From: an uncultured Prevotellaceae bacterium
Lineage (GTDB): Bacteria > Bacteroidota > Bacteroidia > Bacteroidales > Muribaculaceae
Reading direction: 5' to 3'
Assembly (NCBI GenBank): GCA_937904375.1
Contig: CALDIG010000264.1
Location: 1 to 11,028, forward strand
DNA: 11,028 nt
Position 1 is the first letter of the stretch, and every line of letters begins with the position of its first letter. Positions 1 through 5,423 of this stretch are shown here, piece by piece. Below the pieces are notes generated by a model that worked only from the letters and a program-made list of their open reading frames with translations, had not been told where the DNA came from and ran no database searches. Position numbers and translations under genes: made by a program.

Positions 1-186
1 AATGCCTATTGATAGTAAAAGGGGGAATAATGAAATTCCAACACATATTATGAGCCATTTCACGACAGACATTTTATACGCCTCAGTATTCAAATTCTCC
101 TGATTGGATATAGTTTCAATGATCTTTTTCGCTTGTGTGCCTGAATTTTTTCTATATGGCTGTTGTTTTCTTCTTCCCCGACTCAT
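1..186 (-). CDS. N-terminal part of a basic, membrane-anchored protein (runs off the window)
   Basis: An open frame starts at an ATG (184-186) and stays open for 62 codons to the window edge, so only the N-terminus is visible. It begins MSRGRRKQQPYRKNSG, strongly basic. A hydrophobic stretch from about residue 41 (VVKWLIICVGISLFPLLLSI) looks like a membrane segment or signal anchor with a cytoplasmic N-terminus. The start lies 65 nt downstream of the stop of the preceding chimeric gene on the same strand. The DNA is clearly more AT-rich than the genes to the right, as is common in capsule/exopolysaccharide loci. I do not recognise the family. Because the gene follows a wecB 3' remnant, a role in surface polysaccharide synthesis or export is a guess from context only. 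AGAGG lies about 14 nt before the ATG, too far to count as a normal ribosome binding site. Confidence 0.55.
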   Translation of the reverse strand, partial: MSRGRRKQQPYRKNSGTQAKKIIETISNQENLNTEAYKMSVVKWLIICVGISLFPLLLSIGI

Positions 187-251
187 CTATCAGCAAATTC
201 CTCTTTGTTAACCTAAACACATCTCAGGATTATTCACATTTTGAAATAATT

Positions 252-449
252 TTATCTTTGTATCCACGGTTGATAATCTCTCCCCTCAAGCACATCCGCA
301 ATCCTCTCACAAGCATGTCCGTCTCCATAAGGATTGCACGCATTGCTCATCCTGTCATACTCGTCCTTATCTTCTAAAAGCAATTTAAATGTCTTGTAAA
401 TCGTTTCCTCATCCGTTCCGACCAGCTTCAGCGTTCCCGCATCCACGCC
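252..449 (-). pseudogene. wecB: 3' remnant of wecB (UDP-GlcNAc 2-epimerase), last 65 codons plus stop
   Basis: The encoded tail (GVDAGTLKLVGTDEETI..., NPYGDGHACERIADVLEG) matches my knowledge of the end of non-hydrolysing UDP-GlcNAc 2-epimerases. In those enzymes the segment TERPEGVxAGTxKLVGTD is followed by a helix and the NPYGDGxAxxRI signature. A full enzyme is about 375-390 residues, so roughly 310 N-terminal residues are missing, including the acidic catalytic residues. The remnant cannot convert UDP-GlcNAc to UDP-ManNAc. The left part of the usual motif is replaced: TTERPEG would be expected where TQARRTGSG is found, which places the junction near 449-455. There is no independent start; the remnant is read through from the secreted-protein ORF. 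An intact wecB elsewhere in the genome would be expected if surface polysaccharides need ManNAc. Confidence 0.75.
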
Positions 450-1832
450 ACTACCGGTGCGTCTGGCCTGAGTGATAATGCGAATTGACTTGACGGTGTT
501 GGCAAAATAAGCTTTCAGTCTGTCATATTCAGTATCGTAAGTACCACTGGTGATAGCGCTGTTTGAGCCATCCTCATAAGTGTCCTTCATTTCCACAAGC
601 AGCAATGTCAATCCTTCTTTCTCGGGTTTATACTGCTCTTGGTCAAGGGCCGCATAGTAAGCTAAATAGTCCACATAAGGACTCTCTGAGCCGTGCGATG
701 CCAGATAACTCGACGCCTGAACTTCATTGATATTGCCGGTAATGCCCCAGCCATATCTGTCGTAGTACTCGTAGCTGTCGGCAACGTCAACGTAGGTGCC
801 GGTTCTCTTCACGCCACCCACACCGCTATAATACACTGCCTGGTTGGTCTCGCCGTTGTCAGTACCGTTGGCAGCAAAACCACGCTTCAGGTTACCGGGA
901 ATCTCGGGGTCCATATACACCTTCTGCAGCATGGCAATCATCTGCTCTGGGGTGGTTGCCGGCTCATTCAGGTAGCTGGTGTGAGTGCCTTCGCTATCGG
1001 TCCAGGTGTAAGACTTGCCGCCGAAGAATGCATCGTCTTTTACTGTAATATCGCGTGCCTCAAGATTGGAAAGGTCAACATACTTCTCAATTGTCACTGT
1101 AGGCAAGAAAGCTTGGCGAGCAGCACTTCCTTTATTGCAATAAGAAGCATACCAGTCATTTCCACTGGTAGACTGAATGCCAGACCGACCAAGCCAGAGG
1201 GTAGGGTCGTTATAACTGTTGCAAGTTCCCAAGGTGGTATTCACGACCTGAACAAAGAGGTTGTTGCCTTGGTACTCGAGTGGTGTGTCAAATACAACAG
1301 AAAGTTCGGTAGCCCCGTAAGTCGGGACCACGGTACCTGACACTGTAGTGCTTGGAAGAGACATTAACGCCTCCGATGAAAAATAATTTGTGGTGGTCTC
1401 GCCTATAGTGAAGGTGAGTTGGCCCCCACTAAATTTGATGCCATTGTCATCGGTGTAGAATGTCAACTTGGTAATTTCATCGCCAACATTAAGTCCATCC
1501 AGCAACGACGCCGGGTAAATCATTTGGCTGGTACTGTTACTAGTATCATAATACCAACCATATACCGGCACATAAATATTTGTACCGGTATATCCTTCCA
1601 GCACGGTAATGGAATTTGCATTTATTTCCGACTTTGTGGAAGCTTTGGGCTTTGCTGTAGCACGCCCTTTAGGAACGAAGTTGTTTTTCAAACCGGCAGC
1701 GTCTTTCATCATCTGAATATTCAGATTTTTGGGAGAAGGCATCTGCTCCGGTTTCACTTCTTGCGCCGCAGCGTTGCCGAAGTAGGGCAAGGCGATTGCG
1801 GCGATCAGTAGTAATCTCAAAATACGTGTCAT
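252..1832 (-). CDS. Secreted Bacteroidales protein fused in frame to a WecB C-terminal tail (chimeric ORF)
   Basis: The 526-residue frame starts at an ATG with a typical signal peptide (MTRILRLLLIAAIALPYFGN, likely cleaved after AAA at 21-23; no lipobox cysteine). Residues about 75-250 form a Ser/Thr/Gly-rich beta domain with the pattern SQMIYPASLL...ITKLTFYT...GGQLTFTIGET...YQGNNLFVQV, which I associate with secreted surface proteins of Prevotella and Muribaculaceae. Residues about 255-461 are a second region of unknown function (KSYTWTDSEG, GWGITGNINE, LLLVEMKDTY). From about residue 462 the sequence changes to one closely resembling the C-terminus of UDP-N-acetylglucosamine 2-epimerase (VDAGTLKLVGTDEETI, then NPYGDGHACERI). 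The N-terminal part has no relation to that enzyme, so the ORF looks like an in-frame fusion of a 3'-truncated secreted-protein gene to a 5'-truncated wecB. The N-terminal portion may still be exported; epimerase activity is not expected. A probable promoter lies at 2105-2135, giving a leader of about 265 nt. Confidence 0.8.
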   Translation of the reverse strand: MTRILRLLLIAAIALPYFGNAAAQEVKPEQMPSPKNLNIQMMKDAAGLKNNFVPKGRATAKPKASTKSEINANSITVLEGYTGTNIYVPVYGWYYDTSNSTSQMIYPASLLDGLNVGDEITKLTFYTDDNGIKFSGGQLTFTIGETTTNYFSSEALMSLPSTTVSGTVVPTYGATELSVVFDTPLEYQGNNLFVQVVNTTLGTCNSYNDPTLWLGRSGIQSTSGNDWYASYCNKGSAARQAFLPTVTIEKYVDLSNLEARDITVKDDAFFGGKSYTWTDSEGTHTSYLNEPATTPEQMIAMLQKVYMDPEIPGNLKRGFAANGTDNGETNQAVYYSGVGGVKRTGTYVDVADSYEYYDRYGWGITGNINEVQASSYLASHGSESPYVDYLAYYAALDQEQYKPEKEGLTLLLVEMKDTYEDGSNSAITSGTYDTEYDRLKAYFANTVKSIRIITQARRTGSGVDAGTLKLVGTDEETIYKTFKLLLEDKDEYDRMSNACNPYGDGHACERIADVLEGRDYQPWIQR

Positions 1833-1904
1833 AGTTAATAAAAAATTTTAGATAAGTTATTGATAAAAAACACTTTTTTTTCGTTCGCATAATCGTTGCG
1901 GCGG

Positions 1905-1933
1905 CACAATTTATAAATCCACAATCTATAAAT
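1905..1933 (-). repeat. Tandem 15-bp direct repeat in the leader of the secreted-protein gene
   Basis: On the plus strand CACAATTTATAAAT (1905-1918) and CACAATCTATAAAT (1920-1933) differ at one position and lie 15 bp apart. On the coding strand they read ATTTATAGATTGTG and ATTTATAAATTGTG. They sit 73-101 bp upstream of the ATG of the secreted-protein gene. They could be a paired regulator site, a degenerate promoter region or chance in AT-rich DNA; only the repeat itself is seen. Confidence 0.5.
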
Positions 1934-1948
1934 AGCTCATTCAACCGC

Positions 1949-1968
1949 TAACACAGTCTATTGTGTCA
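1949..1968. repeat. Short imperfect inverted repeat upstream of the secreted-protein gene
   Basis: TAACACA (1949-1955) and TGTGTCA (1962-1968) are complementary except for one pair, with a 6-nt centre (GTCTAT). The site lies 117-136 bp before the ATG, in the predicted transcribed leader. It could form a small hairpin or be an operator half-site pair. The arms are short enough that chance is a real possibility. Confidence 0.25.
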
Positions 1969-2104
1969 TGGCTGTCGTGATGGAAGTTATTTATGCTTAC
2001 AGATCTGACCCACAATTGTTTGTCCACCCAATTTAGTCAGCGATTCTACTAAAAATAACCATCCATGCATTCAGTCTTAAAACACAACTGGCGATATTTC
2101 GCTG

Positions 2105-2135
2105 CAAATTTACACATTATTATTGAAACTGCAAC
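2105..2135 (-). promoter_or_regulatory. Candidate Bacteroidetes sigma-ABfr promoter for the secreted/chimeric gene
   Basis: On the minus strand GTTG (complement of 2132-2135) is followed after exactly 19 nt by TAAATTTG (complement of 2105-2112). This fits the Bacteroidetes consensus TTTG-N19-21-TAnnTTTG with one mismatch in the -33 element. Transcription would start near 2098, leaving a leader of about 265 nt before the ATG at 1832. A promoter closer to the gene cannot be excluded; none matches as well. Confidence 0.45.
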
Positions 2136-2263
2136 CAATTAACATGAAAAATTGACCAGTTCACGGCAAAATTAACGACTTTGGCAGATATTTAACATAA
2201 TTTAGGAAACGAGGAGGATAGATTAACAAAATAGTTCATAATTCACAGTTGCCCCCTCGCCAC

Positions 2264-2401
2264 GTTTTTTAGACACAAGAACAAAAGGACATATATCACC
2301 CTCTTCTCACTTTTTGACATAAGAACATAAGCACATAATTGCATTGAGGACACATCCCGCAGCGGCAGCCTTATGTCATTATGTTCTTCTGTCTAAAAAA
2401 C
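2264..2401. repeat. Three diverged copies of a TTTTTTAGACA/ACATAA element, outer two inverted
   Basis: Copy 1 (2264-2294) and copy 2 (2311-2339) are in direct orientation; copy 3 (2371-2401) is inverted. Each has a T-run, then (TA)GACA, then degenerate 8-bp words of the form NACATAAG: copy 2 reads GACATAAG, AACATAAG, CACATAAT. Copies 1 and 3 pair over about 31 bp with about five or six mismatches across a 76-bp gap, so the region could extrude a long imperfect cruciform or RNA stem. No terminal direct repeats or ORF suggest a transposon. The period-8 substructure links it to the other short-word arrays in this window. Confidence 0.6.
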
Positions 2402-2410
2402 ACACCCCTC

Positions 2411-2434
2411 GGACGAGGCAGGCCTCGTCCCTAC
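2411..2434 (-). repeat. REP-like palindrome with GTAG foot, 3' of rlmI
   Basis: GGACGAGGC and GCCTCGTCC form a perfect 9-bp inverted repeat around a 2-nt centre (2411-2430), followed on the plus strand by CTAC. Read on the minus strand it is GTAG, then the hairpin. A GTAG tetranucleotide at the 5' foot of a short GC-rich hairpin is the known signature of REP elements acted on by RAYT (TnpA-REP) transposases. It lies 37-60 bp past the rlmI stop and is followed directly by a heptamer array. A second GTAG copy with the same framework (GGACnnGGCnnGCCnnGTCC) is at 5058-5081. It has no T-run on either side, so it is not a standard terminator, though it could protect an mRNA 3' end. Confidence 0.7.
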
Positions 2435-2467
2435 TTAACACTTAAAACTTAACACTTTACACTTAAA
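2433..2467. repeat. Heptamer array (ACTTAAC-type, 5 units) beside the rlmI stop codon
   Basis: Five consecutive 7-bp units: ACTTAAC, ACTTAAA, ACTTAAC, ACTTTAC, ACTTAAA. The array fills the space between the REP-like palindrome and the rlmI stop codon (2471-2473) except for three bases. The same word family recurs at 3808-3835, again sandwiched between a palindrome and a stop codon. Confidence 0.8.
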
Positions 2468-2470
2468 GAC

Positions 2471-3655
2471 CTACTCCACCCACAGCACCAGTCCTTTTAG
2501 GTACTCGCCTTCGGGGTGGTAGATGTTGATGGGGTGGTCGGCGGGCTGGGTGAGCTGGTGCAGGATGCGCACCTTGCGGCGGCTCTGGGCGGCGGCGGTG
2601 AACACCGCCACGCGGAACTGCTCCTTGGTCACCGCCTGCGAGCACGAGAAGGTGAACAGCACTCCCCCACTCTGTATCTTGCTGAAAGCCTTGGCGTTGA
2701 GGCGTCGGTAGCCGATGAGGGCGTTCTTCAGCGCGCTCTTATGCTTGGCGAACGCCGGCGGGTCGAGAACAATTAAGTCGTAGGCGTCGCGCTCCATGCG
2801 GTCGAGGTAGTCGAAAGCGTCCTCGGCGAATGCCTTATGGCGCTCATCATCAGGGAAATTCAGCTCCACGTTGCGCTCGGTAAGCATCACTGCCTTGCCC
2901 GAGCTGTCCACGGAGTGAACGAGCCGCGCCCCGCCACGCATGGCATAGAACGAGAATCCGCCAGTGTAGCAAAACATATTGAGCACTTTTCGGTCTTTAG
3001 AGTAACGCTCCAGCAAGGCGCGGTTCTCGCGCTGGTCAACGAAGAAGCCCGTCTTCTGCCCTCGCAGCCAATCTACGTGGAACCGCAAGCCGTTCTCCAT
3101 CGCCACATCGGTGTCGAACTCGCCGATAAGGTATTGGTTCTCAGGGTCGAGGTGCGCCTTGTAGGGCAACGTGGTCTCGCTCTTGTAATACACATTATTT
3201 ATATTAGCACCCGGCAGGTCAACGAGAGCCTGGGCGATGCTCTTGCGAGCGAAATGCATACCCGGCGAGTGAGCCTGGATGACCGCGGTGGAGCCATACA
3301 CATCCACCACCAGCCCGGGCAGGAAGTCGCCCTCACCATGAACCAGTCGGAACGAGTTGTTGTCGGGACGCATCAGGCCGAGTGCCTGACGCACCCGCCA
3401 CGCCTGCCGCAGACGGTCGCTGTAGAACGCTTCGTCGATGGCGGTGTCGCCCCAGGCGAGGATGCGCACCATGATGCTCCCCACCTGGTAATGGCCGTTG
3501 CCTATGTGGTTGCCATCGCTGCCGAAGACCGACACCAAGTCGCCCTCTTCAATGGCAGAGTCGGCATGGGCAATCGCCCCCGAGAACACCCAGGGGTGGA
3601 ACCGCTTGAGCGACTCTTCCTTGCCCCGCCGCAGGATAATCTTTTTATAAATCAT
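2471..3655 (-). CDS. rlmI: RlmI-like 23S rRNA (cytosine-C5) methyltransferase
   Basis: This is a 394-residue cytoplasmic SAM-dependent RNA methyltransferase, close to E. coli RlmI (396 aa), which makes m5C1962 in 23S rRNA. An N-terminal PUA domain (about 1-75; LKRFHPWVFSGAI) is followed by a linker with GDFLPGLVVDVYG (109-121). The Rossmann-fold domain has DQREN (207-211), motif I VLNMFCYTGGFSFYA (224-238), VDSS (249-252) with the SAM-binding acid, motif IV DPPAF (298-302) and FSCSQ (336-340), whose Cys338 is the likely catalytic cysteine. The C-terminal DHPINIYHPEGEYLKGLVL is typical of the family. The ATG at 3653-3655 matches the usual N-terminus. The start lies 176 bp downstream of the rseP stop, across a spacer made of short tandem arrays with no recognisable promoter, so cotranscription with rseP and dxr is likely. 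The exact target base is inferred from family resemblance. Confidence 0.9.
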   Translation of the reverse strand: MIYKKIILRRGKEESLKRFHPWVFSGAIAHADSAIEEGDLVSVFGSDGNHIGNGHYQVGSIMVRILAWGDTAIDEAFYSDRLRQAWRVRQALGLMRPDNNSFRLVHGEGDFLPGLVVDVYGSTAVIQAHSPGMHFARKSIAQALVDLPGANINNVYYKSETTLPYKAHLDPENQYLIGEFDTDVAMENGLRFHVDWLRGQKTGFFVDQRENRALLERYSKDRKVLNMFCYTGGFSFYAMRGGARLVHSVDSSGKAVMLTERNVELNFPDDERHKAFAEDAFDYLDRMERDAYDLIVLDPPAFAKHKSALKNALIGYRRLNAKAFSKIQSGGVLFTFSCSQAVTKEQFRVAVFTAAAQSRRKVRILHQLTQPADHPINIYHPEGEYLKGLVLWVE

Positions 3656-3662
3656 ATCTTAA

Positions 3663-3718
3663 GTTAACAAGTTGACAAGTTGACGAGTTGACGAGTTAAC
3701 AAGTTGACAAGCTAATAG
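3663..3718. repeat. Octamer array (GTTRACAA-type) just upstream of rlmI
   Basis: Seven units of period 8: GTTAACAA, GTTGACAA, two of GTTGACGA, GTTAACAA, GTTGACAA, then a diverged GCTAATAG. It starts 8 bp before the rlmI ATG and would be the 5' leader of the message if a promoter were further upstream. The same octamer recurs upstream of dxr (6658-6689), also ending in a diverged GC-starting unit. Confidence 0.85.
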
Positions 3719-3736
3719 TAAAATCTTATCGGTTGG

Positions 3737-3781
3737 CTAGAAAGTCTAGAAAATCTAGAAAATCTAGAAAGTCTAGACGAT
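3737..3781. repeat. Nonamer array (CTAGANNNT-type, 5 units)
   Basis: Five units of period 9: CTAGAAAGT, CTAGAAAAT twice, CTAGAAAGT, CTAGACGAT. Successive units create the palindromic hexamer TCTAGA at each internal joint. CTAG is generally a rare tetranucleotide in bacterial genomes, so five in 45 bp is notable. It is preceded by GTTGG, as is the nonamer array at 5424, giving a shared entry GTTGGCTAGA. Confidence 0.85.
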
Positions 3782-3785
3782 TTAC

Positions 3786-3809
3786 GGAAAAGGCGCGCCT
3801 TTTCCCCAC
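3786..3809 (-). repeat. REP-like perfect 20-bp palindrome with GTGG foot, 3' of rseP
   Basis: GGAAAAGGCGCGCCTTTTCC (3786-3805) is a perfect palindrome followed by CCAC, so the minus strand reads GTGG then the hairpin. Placement matches the element at 2411: just past a stop codon, joined directly to an ACTTAAC heptamer array. The foot is GTGG rather than GTAG and the stem differs in sequence, so it is a cousin in architecture and less certainly the same family. No T-run follows in the direction of transcription, so an intrinsic terminator is not supported. Confidence 0.6.
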
Positions 3810-3835
3810 TTAACACTTAAAACTTCACACTTATT
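3808..3835. repeat. Heptamer array (ACTTAAC-type) overlapping the rseP stop codon
   Basis: Units ACTTAAC, ACTTAAA, ACTTCAC and a diverged ACTTATT run from inside the palindrome's foot across the rseP stop codon (3831-3833). This is the same family as 2433-2467, which also connects a palindrome to a stop codon. Confidence 0.75.
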
Positions 3836-5387
3836 TAATAATGAATCGGTAGAAGTCGTTTCCTAGTGCGAAGACCATGAGGAGCACTATGAAGTAGAAG
3901 CCAATCCTCAAGCAAATGTCCATCGTCTTCTCGCTGGGCTTCCAACCGGTAATCATCTCAATGAGCAGGAAGAGAACATAGCCGCCATCCAGGATTGGAA
4001 TTGGCAGAATGTTCATAAACGCCAGTATAATCGACAGATAGGCAGTGATAAACCAGAAGAAGTACCAGTTAATCTCACCTCCAAACATGCTGCCTATAGC
4101 GCCAAAACTGCCCAAACTCTTCACGCCTTCTTTAGAGAACACATACTTAAACATGGTGATATAATCAACCAGCAGGTTCCAGCCTTTCTGGAAACCTATC
4201 TTGACTGATGGGAAGAAGCCATAATCAACATATTTGACCTCAAAAATCTCGTTGGCAGGTGTCACGCCAATACCTATCTTTCCTCCTTCGCTGATTGCCA
4301 CATCGGCGCTGTTAATTTTTCCGTCACGCTCGTAAGAAATCACAGCCGTGGTGTTTTTGTTCTTTTCAAGCTCACTAATGAAATCTCTATAGTCTGGGGT
4401 TTTCACACCATTGACACTCAACATTTTGTCGCCAGCTTTAAGACCTGCCTTATCGGCCCCGTCGCCATTCTGGATGCTCTTGATGACCATGGGCACCCTG
4501 TAATCCATAAACAGCTGAGGCTTGTCCTTCTTCTGCTCTGCCTCTGCCTCTTTATTTGCCTCCAGCAGATAGCCATCAGGGATATTGATAGTGACAGTGT
4601 CCTTGTGGTCGCGCAGCACTTTCACCTGCTTTGCCTCGAGCAGAGCCTGCAGGTTGCCCACCGGCAGCTCCTTGCCATCGGCACTAAGCGGGATGTCGCC
4701 ATCACGGAAACCTATCTTCTCGGCGCAAGGGCTGAAAATCATGCCCTCGGTGGCATTCTCGTAGGGGATGTAACTGTCGCCATAATGGTAAGTCATTCCG
4801 CCAAAGATGATACAAGCTGCCAGGAAATTAAACAGCACGCCGCCTATCATCACAAGCAGTCGCTGCCATGCTGGCCTAGAGCGGAACTCCCACGCCTTGG
4901 GCTTCGCGCTAAGCTCCTTGGCGCTTGTCGTCTCATCAACCATGCCCGCTATAGAGCAATAACCTCCCAGAGGCACCCAACCAAGGCCATAAACGGTGTC
5001 ACGCCAAGTGGATTTCTCGTTCTCATCGTCAGTGGCTTCCGACTCGGCGACTTCAGCGGACAGGGCATGCCCTGTCCCTACATTGTCCTCGGTAGCCTGT
5101 TCGGCAGTCTCCTCGGCAGCTTTCTCGTCGGCTTTCTCCTTTTCGTCATCGGGATTTTTCACAAAGAATCCCAGCTTGTGGTTCTTAGGGTCCCATCTCA
5201 CGAGAGAGAATTTGGGGTTGAAGAACAGGTAAAATTTATCTACCCGCATCTTGAACAACCGGGCAAATGAGTAATGCCCCAACTCATGCACAAAAACGAG
5301 CAGACTAAGCGATAATATCAACTGTAAAGCATTTATCCAGAAAGACGCTGAACCAAAAGTTTCTACTAAATTGTTAAAGATATTCAT
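3831..5387 (-). CDS. rseP: RseP-type site-2 intramembrane zinc metalloprotease
   Basis: This is a polytopic inner-membrane protease that cuts substrates within the membrane (anti-sigma factors or remnant signal peptides in known homologues). The first membrane helix (about 20-42) carries the zinc motif HELGH (34-38). A further hydrophobic segment lies at about 176-198. One clear PDZ domain spans about 300-358 (GADKAGLKAGDKMLSVNGV). The late helix has NILPIPILDGG (459-469), with the third zinc ligand in LDGG, and a last helix lies at about 492-510. At 518 residues it is longer than the usual 440-460. Part of the excess is a highly acidic, Glu/Ala/Asp-rich insert at about 79-128 between HELGH and the WVPLGGY segment (137-143). 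Eight residues of that insert (103-110, VGTGHALS) are encoded by a GTAG-footed REP-like palindrome. The ATG at 5385-5387 fits the normal N-terminus. It lies downstream of dxr, an arrangement I recall as common in Bacteroidetes. Confidence 0.93.
   Translation of the reverse strand: MNIFNNLVETFGSASFWINALQLILSLSLLVFVHELGHYSFARLFKMRVDKFYLFFNPKFSLVRWDPKNHKLGFFVKNPDDEKEKADEKAAEETAEQATEDNVGTGHALSAEVAESEATDDENEKSTWRDTVYGLGWVPLGGYCSIAGMVDETTSAKELSAKPKAWEFRSRPAWQRLLVMIGGVLFNFLAACIIFGGMTYHYGDSYIPYENATEGMIFSPCAEKIGFRDGDIPLSADGKELPVGNLQALLEAKQVKVLRDHKDTVTINIPDGYLLEANKEAEAEQKKDKPQLFMDYRVPMVIKSIQNGDGADKAGLKAGDKMLSVNGVKTPDYRDFISELEKNKNTTAVISYERDGKINSADVAISEGGKIGIGVTPANEIFEVKYVDYGFFPSVKIGFQKGWNLLVDYITMFKYVFSKEGVKSLGSFGAIGSMFGGEINWYFFWFITAYLSIILAFMNILPIPILDGGYVLFLLIEMITGWKPSEKTMDICLRIGFYFIVLLMVFALGNDFYRFIIK
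5058..5081 (-). repeat. REP-like palindrome with GTAG foot inserted in frame within rseP
   Basis: GGACAGGGCATGCCCTGTCC (5058-5077) is a perfect 20-bp palindrome followed by CTAC on the plus strand; the minus strand reads GTAG and then the hairpin. It shares the framework GGACnnGGCnnGCCnnGTCC plus CTAC with the intergenic copy at 2411-2434. It aligns exactly with codons 103-110 of rseP (24 bp, 8 codons, frame kept) within the acidic linker. REP elements are normally extragenic, so a coding copy is unusual. Confidence 0.75.
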
Positions 5388-5392
5388 TATTT

Positions 5393-5420
5393 TGTCAGTT
5401 ATCAGTTTTGAGTTGTCAGT
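5393..5420. repeat. Heptamer array (TGTCAGT-type, 4 units) upstream of rseP
   Basis: Units TGTCAGT, TATCAGT, TTTGAGT, TGTCAGT lie 5-33 bp before the rseP ATG and lead through TGG into the nonamer array at 5424. It occupies the position that the GTTRACAA octamers take upstream of rlmI and dxr. Confidence 0.65.
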
Positions 5421-5423
5421 TGG

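Larger units (their letters stand above)
1833..2470. other. 638-bp intergenic region rich in repeats, no convincing gene
   Basis: No protein-like ORF is visible. A 91-codon minus-strand frame reaching 1944 overlaps the start of the secreted-protein gene out of frame and looks like a shadow. Moving from right to left, the region holds a heptamer array next to the rlmI stop, a REP-like palindrome with GTAG foot, three diverged copies of a TTTTTTAGACA...ACATAA element (two direct, one inverted), two heptamers of the dxr-end family in opposite orientation (GTTCATA, ATTCACA at 2234-2247), a candidate Bacteroidetes promoter, and a tandem 15-bp repeat. About 1990-2100 shows nothing I can name. The length and the promoter suggest that this is where a new transcription unit starts. 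Confidence 0.7.

Noticed and set aside
135..377. Plus-strand 80-codon frame with hydrophobic N-terminus
   Set aside because: It overlaps the minus-strand partial membrane gene and the WecB-like tail, both better supported, and no promoter is visible for it.
693..1340. Plus-strand open frame of 215 codons opposite the secreted protein
   Set aside because: The minus-strand frame has a signal peptide and recognisable segments; this one has neither.
1669..1944. Minus-strand 91-codon frame overlapping the start of the secreted-protein gene
   Set aside because: Out of frame with the signal peptide; low-complexity and Arg-rich where it overlaps; no start-site support.
2837..3667. Long plus-strand open frame (276 codons) opposite rlmI
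   Set aside because: It lies wholly antisense to a clear methyltransferase gene, its protein has no recognisable domain, and GC-rich codon use on the other strand explains the openness.
3786..3805. Intrinsic transcription terminator after rseP
   Set aside because: The GC-rich palindrome is not followed by a T-run in the direction of transcription, so a REP-like element is the better description.
3656..3835. CRISPR array
   Set aside because: Units are 7-9 bp and directly tandem with no unique spacers, and no cas genes are present.
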